Assembly: GCA_938041595.1 (NCBI GenBank)
Contig: CALITN010000146.1
Coordinates: 1-17,867 of the forward strand
DNA from: an uncultured Flavobacteriaceae bacterium
GTDB lineage: Bacteria > Bacteroidota > Bacteroidia > Flavobacteriales > Flavobacteriaceae
DNA length: 17,867 nucleotides
Direction of reading: 5' to 3'
Shown here: piece by piece, positions 14,059-17,867 of the stretch
How the letters are laid out: each line of letters opens with the position of its first letter
Numbering within the stretch: the stretch's first letter is position 1
Position numbers and translations under genes: made by a program
Notes under the pieces: model-generated
What the model saw: only the letters and a program-made list of their open reading frames with translations
Databases searched by the model: none
Told to the model about the DNA's origin: nothing

Positions 14059-17000
14059 ATGAAAGCATTGGGCAAGTATGTAGTTGTTATTCTAGGACTT
14101 TTATTAGTGCTGTTCCCTAGTAAAATTGAAGCACAGAAAAAGCGGAAGACAAAGAATACGGGAATAGACAGCGCTCTATATAGCAGTTTGGAGTATCGGG
14201 AGATCGGGCCTTTTAGAGGCGGTCGGTCTGCTGCAGTCACGGGCGTACCCGGACAACCTAAGTTGTTTTATATGGGAACCACTGGCGGCGGCGTGTGGCG
14301 CACCACAGACGGTGGGCAGACCTATGAAAATATTTCAGACGGCTATTTTGGGGGTAGTATTGGATCGGTAGCAGTTGCTCCCAGTGACCCCAATGTTATC
14401 TATGTGGGAGGAGGAGAAGTCACTGTTCGCGGCAATGTGTCCTCGGGTTATGGCATGTGGAAAACTACAGATGCTGGTCAGACGTGGCATTTTTTGGGAC
14501 TTCCCAATTCAAGGCATATTCCACGAATTGCTATTGACCCAAGCAATCCCGATATCGTCTATGCAGCGGTCCTTGGAGATTTGTATAAGCCCACATCTGA
14601 ACGAGGGGTTTATAAAAGCATCAATGGTGGAAAAACATGGAAAAAAGTATTGTTTTCAAACGATCAGGCGGGAGCCGTTGAGCTGCAGATGGATCCAACC
14701 AACCCTAGAGTTTTATATGCTGCCACTTGGCGTGTTCAGCGAACGCCTTACAGCCTGAGTAGTGGGGGATCGGGTTCTGCCCTATGGAAGAGTACGGACT
14801 CCGGAGAAAATTGGGTTGAAATAAGCCAACACGAAGGTTTTGCGCAAGGAACCCTTGGAATTATTGGAGTAACAGTATCTCCGATAAATGCTCAGAAAGT
14901 TTGGGCCATTGTAGAAAACAAAGAAGATGGAGGGATTTACCATTCTAAAAACGGAGGGACTACTTGGGAGCATATTAATGACAGCCGAGCTTTACGTCAG
15001 CGCGCGTGGTATTATTCTAAAATTTATGCAGATACTCAAAATGAAGACATTGTATATGTGATGAATGTATCCTATCACAAATCCACCGATGGGGGAAAAA
15101 CCTTTGAAGGGTTTAACGCACCGCATGGTGATCATCACGATTTATGGATTGCCCCCGAAGACAATCAGCGAATGATTATTGGAGATGATGGGGGAGCCCA
15201 AGTGAGTTATGATGGGGGAACCAATTGGAGCACCTATCAAAATCAACCTACTGCACAGTTCTATCGAGTGACGACAGACAACGCTTTTCCCTATCGTATC
15301 TATGCTGCTCAACAAGACAACTCCACCATCCGTATTCAACATCGTTCTACAGGACGCTATTTGGGAACGGATCATTGGGAATCTACCGCAGGCGGAGAGT
15401 CGGCCCATATAGCGGTGGATCCTCTAAACGATGAAATCGTTTATGGGGGAAGCTATGGCGGCTATCTTACCCGAGTCAATCACGAAAAAGATACCGAACG
15501 AGGCATCAATGTATGGCCGGATAACCCCATGGGCTATGGAGCCGAAGGGATGCGGTATCGTTTTCAATGGAATTTCCCCATTCTCTTTAGCCGTCATAAT
15601 CCAAAAAAACTATACACCTTTTCCAATCAGGTGCATGTGTCCGAAAATGAAGGACAAAGCTGGGAAGTAATCAGCCCAGATTTGACTCGGAATGATCCGA
15701 CCAAACTACGCTCTTCTGGAGGGCCTATTACTCAAGACAATACGGGGGTGGAATATTACTGTACTCTTTTTGCCGCCAACGAATCACCACTTCAGGAAGG
15801 TCTTATGTGGGTGGGAAGCGATGACGGTCTGATTCATTTGACAAAAGACGGAGGGAAAAACTGGACAAACGTAACCCCGAAATTACTTCCTGAATGGACC
15901 CAAATCAACAGCATAGAACCCTCTTACGAAGATCCGGCCGTTTGCTATGTGGCTGGAACACGATACAAAATGGGAGACTATCGCCCCTATTTGTACAAAA
16001 CGTCAGACTATGGAAAAACATGGAAAGTGATCAACAAAGGGATTCCTTCGGAACACTTTACTCGTGTGCTTCGTGCCGATCCCGATCGAAAAGGACTTTT
16101 GTACGCAGGCACCGAATCGGGGATGTATGTTTCCTTTGACGACGGGAATTCATGGGATCCTTTTCAGCAAAACCTTCCTTTGGTACCTATTACAGATCTA
16201 ACGATTAAGGAAAAAAGTTTGATTGTCGCCACCCAAGGACGTAGTTTATGGATGCTCGACGATTTGTCAGTATTGCACCAGTTACCCGATACTGCAACAG
16301 ATCAAAAGCTGCATCTGTATGCGCCCAAAGACAGTTACCGCATGTCAGGCCGTGGGGGAAAAAGCTCAAAAACCCAAGGAACGAACCTTCCAAATGGGGT
16401 CATTGTTCACTATTACCTCCCGAATTGGGATGCGGAAAAAGACAGTCTTTCCATTCACTTTATGGAAGAAAACGGCACCCCAATCACAACCATAACTTCT
16501 TATGATGACGAAGATCCTATTGAACCTGAAAAAGGAGGGAATCGTTTTGTGTGGGACACTCGTTATGAAAAGGCGATGACGTTGGAGGATATGATTTTTT
16601 GGAGTGCATCCTTTTCGGGTCCCAAGGCAGTACCTGGTAACTATAAGGTGCAACTCAGCCTTAATGGGAAAAATCTTCAACAATCCTTTACGATTCTTCC
16701 CAATCCAGCTGGGGAGGCAACTTTGGAAGATATGCAAAAGCAGTTTGACTTTATACAACAAGTAAATGCGACCAATGACAAGGCTCACAAAGCCATTAAA
16801 AGTATGCGCTCGATTCGAGAGAAATTGGCTGGATTTGAAGCCAATTATGCGTCGGATGCTTCGTTGAAGAATTTGGTTGGCAAGGCAAAAGCAATTCAAA
16901 CAGCCCTGTTAGAGATTGAGAAAACGCTCTACCAAACCCAAAACAGAAGCAATCAGGATCCGTTGAACTTCCCTATAAAATTGACCAATAAGTTGGCTCA

Positions 17001-17187
17001 CCTCAATGGATTGGTGGGAATGGATGATTTTGGGCCTACGCGTCAGGATGAAGCGGTTCGGGAATCCCTTACGAAAGCCATTGACGAAGCCTTAGCAGCT
17101 TTTAAAAAAATCAAAGAAACGGACGTAAATTCCTTTAATTTAGAGTTTTCAAAACAAGCATTGGATTATCTAACGATCGAAGACTAA
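14059..17187 (+). CDS. Exported Asp-box (BNR/sortilin-like) beta-propeller protein of unknown function
   Basis: The 1042-residue product has a classical signal peptide (about 1-25, with a likely cut after IEAQ or EA). Residues 45-735 hold about eleven Asp-box-like turns (S/T-x-D-x-G-x-T-W): near 81, 135, 186, 244, 295, 340, 382, 527, 594, 647 and 691, as in RTTDGGQTY, KTTDAGQTW, KSTDGGKTF and TKDGGKNW. These indicate one or two beta-propellers like the Vps10/sortilin N-terminal domain; Bacteroidota members are often labelled 'glycosyl hydrolase' from the repeats alone. Residues about 778-882 look like a beta-sandwich ending in QQSFTILPNP, and about 885-1035 are alpha-helical. There is no type IX secretion tail or membrane anchor at the C-terminus. 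An enzymatic activity is not demonstrated. hemJ starts one base after its stop. Confidence 0.88.
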   Translation: MKALGKYVVVILGLLLVLFPSKIEAQKKRKTKNTGIDSALYSSLEYREIGPFRGGRSAAVTGVPGQPKLFYMGTTGGGVWRTTDGGQTYENISDGYFGGSIGSVAVAPSDPNVIYVGGGEVTVRGNVSSGYGMWKTTDAGQTWHFLGLPNSRHIPRIAIDPSNPDIVYAAVLGDLYKPTSERGVYKSINGGKTWKKVLFSNDQAGAVELQMDPTNPRVLYAATWRVQRTPYSLSSGGSGSALWKSTDSGENWVEISQHEGFAQGTLGIIGVTVSPINAQKVWAIVENKEDGGIYHSKNGGTTWEHINDSRALRQRAWYYSKIYADTQNEDIVYVMNVSYHKSTDGGKTFEGFNAPHGDHHDLWIAPEDNQRMIIGDDGGAQVSYDGGTNWSTYQNQPTAQFYRVTTDNAFPYRIYAAQQDNSTIRIQHRSTGRYLGTDHWESTAGGESAHIAVDPLNDEIVYGGSYGGYLTRVNHEKDTERGINVWPDNPMGYGAEGMRYRFQWNFPILFSRHNPKKLYTFSNQVHVSENEGQSWEVISPDLTRNDPTKLRSSGGPITQDNTGVEYYCTLFAANESPLQEGLMWVGSDDGLIHLTKDGGKNWTNVTPKLLPEWTQINSIEPSYEDPAVCYVAGTRYKMGDYRPYLYKTSDYGKTWKVINKGIPSEHFTRVLRADPDRKGLLYAGTESGMYVSFDDGNSWDPFQQNLPLVPITDLTIKEKSLIVATQGRSLWMLDDLSVLHQLPDTATDQKLHLYAPKDSYRMSGRGGKSSKTQGTNLPNGVIVHYYLPNWDAEKDSLSIHFMEENGTPITTITSYDDEDPIEPEKGGNRFVWDTRYEKAMTLEDMIFWSASFSGPKAVPGNYKVQLSLNGKNLQQSFTILPNPAGEATLEDMQKQFDFIQQVNATNDKAHKAIKSMRSIREKLAGFEANYASDASLKNLVGKAKAIQTALLEIEKTLYQTQNRSNQDPLNFPIKLTNKLAHLNGLVGMDDFGPTRQDEAVRESLTKAIDEALAAFKKIKETDVNSFNLEFSKQALDYLTIED

Positions 17188-17188
17188 A

Positions 17189-17734
17189 GTGAGTTATTAT
17201 AACTATATAAAAGCTTTGCACCTTATTTTTGTGATTACCTGGTTTGCAGGGCTTTTTTATATGCCGAGGCTTTTTATTTACTGGATAGAAGCGCAGCAAA
17301 AGGAGGTGCCAGTTCGCAACATATTGACGGAACAACTCAAGCTAATGGCCTATCGATTGTGGTATATCATCACTTGGCCTTCTGCAATTTTAGCGATTCT
17401 TTTTGCTTTGGCTTTGTTGTACCTGATGCCATTATGGTTGGTTCAATCTTGGATGTGGATCAAACTGGCTTTTGTTGGAGTTTTGATTGTTTATCACCTT
17501 AAAACGCATATGATATTCCGTCAGATGCAAGGTGGCGTATATCCGTACAGTGCCAATTTTATGCGAATTTGGAATGAAGGGGCGACACTTATTTTATTTG
17601 CGATTGTTTTTTTAGTGACCCTAAAGAATAGCTTTCACTGGATTTTTGGAGTGATGGGACTTATACTCTTAGGTGTGTTTTTGATGTTGGGCATTCAATT
17701 GTACAAACGAATTCGGAAAAAGCATAATTCATGA
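17189..17734 (+). CDS. hemJ: Protoporphyrinogen oxidase HemJ (CopD-related membrane protein)
   Basis: HemJ oxidises protoporphyrinogen IX to protoporphyrin IX in the inner membrane, the step between HemF and HemH. The 181-residue protein has about four membrane segments (about 8-30, 56-80, 86-106 and 129-172). YIKALHLIFVITWFAGLFYM (6-25), with His11, and the following RLFIY are characteristic of the UPF0093/HemJ family, as is the later WMWIKLAFVGVLIVYH stretch. The start is GTG at 17189, one base after the preceding stop; no in-frame ATG gives the conserved N-terminus. The helix-1 end reads YWIEA, where I would more often expect YHxEA; the effect is unknown. The family is related to CopD, but the heme context and sequence favour HemJ. 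Its stop overlaps the next ORF by 4 bases (ATGA). Confidence 0.9.
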   Translation: MSYYNYIKALHLIFVITWFAGLFYMPRLFIYWIEAQQKEVPVRNILTEQLKLMAYRLWYIITWPSAILAILFALALLYLMPLWLVQSWMWIKLAFVGVLIVYHLKTHMIFRQMQGGVYPYSANFMRIWNEGATLILFAIVFLVTLKNSFHWIFGVMGLILLGVFLMLGIQLYKRIRKKHNS

Positions 17735-17867
17735 CGTTAAAAGAGCTTTTTATAAACAAATCACTACCAAACCCTATTTCAAGGGAAATATCAAAAGATT
17801 TTAAATCTAAAATATCTTTACCTGCTTCATCTTTATTTTTAGCACCAATCTCAAGAGAAGGTTTTAA
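17731..17867 (+). CDS. Start of an unrecognised protein (partial, open at window edge)
   Basis: An open frame starts at the ATG overlapping the hemJ stop (ATGA at 17731-17734) and stays open for 45 codons to the edge. It reads MTLKELFINKSLPNPISREI and continues rich in Lys, Ser, Phe and Ile. The motif PISRE occurs twice, at residues 15-19 and 39-43, so the protein may contain a short repeat. I do not recognise the family. GC is about 28% (38 of 137 bases), clearly below hemJ (about 40% over 17401-17460), which could mean a transferred gene or only a composition edge. The overlap with hemJ supports a real gene, but the fragment is too short to be sure. Confidence 0.5.
   Translation, partial: MTLKELFINKSLPNPISREISKDFKSKISLPASSLFLAPISREGF

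Noticed and set aside
14299..16150. Repeated GATGGxGGxxxxACxTGG-like DNA as a possible tandem repeat or CRISPR
   Set aside because: The similarity comes from codons for the Asp-box turns in a beta-propeller; spacing is irregular and the units are coding.
16366..16899. A 177-residue reverse-strand open frame inside the Asp-box protein gene
   Set aside because: It is antisense to well-conserved coding sequence, has no recognisable domain, and is best explained by chance.

Overview
The window looks like chromosomal DNA of a Bacteroidota bacterium, most likely a member of Flavobacteriia. This rests on a near-consensus Bacteroidota promoter (TAnnTTTG -7 box with a TTG about 21 bases upstream) before hemA, the lack of clear Shine-Dalgarno sequences, moderate GC, tightly overlapping genes, and protein families common in that phylum: a PchR-like AraC regulator, an Asp-box 'sortilin/glycosyl hydrolase-like' exported protein and a double-ATPase peptide ABC protein. 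No lineage test was run, so this is an inference.

Layout. (1) 1-2775, minus strand: three overlapping genes read leftward, a membrane-anchored class C beta-lactamase-like serine hydrolase, a DEDDy 3'-5' exonuclease of the PolB-exonuclease-like family, and an oligopeptide-type ABC ATPase that runs off the left edge. (2) 2776-3548: a DNA-repair methyltransferase (ogt) flanked by a large imperfect inverted repeat on one side and by the probable hemB terminator on the other. (3) 3549-10546, minus strand: a compact heme-biosynthesis operon, hemA-hemC-hemD-hemE-hemF-(cation/proton antiporter)-hemB, with almost no intergenic space. (4) 10547-10761: a divergent control region with the hemA promoter, two inverted repeats and three GGTCYNAA elements. 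(5) 10762-17734, plus strand: an AraC-family regulator, hemH (ferrochelatase), a MATE exporter, a 1042-residue secreted Asp-box beta-propeller protein, and a hemJ-type protoporphyrinogen oxidase. (6) 17731 to the right edge: the AT-rich start of an unrecognised gene.

How it works together. The two divergent units encode nearly the whole C5 protoporphyrin route: HemA makes glutamate-1-semialdehyde from glutamyl-tRNA (HemL, the next step, is not in the window), then HemB, HemC, HemD, HemE, HemF (oxygen-dependent), HemJ and HemH lead to protoheme. HemF, HemJ and classical HemH together point to the protoporphyrin-dependent branch in an oxygen-using organism. The AraC-type regulator at the divergence point is the obvious candidate for coordinating both units. 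The antiporter inside the hemA operon and the MATE transporter coupled to hemH are the two members without a known place in the pathway, and they are the best leads for new biology here. I saw no CRISPR array, insertion sequence, tRNA, rRNA or defence system, and no convincing wholly new system.
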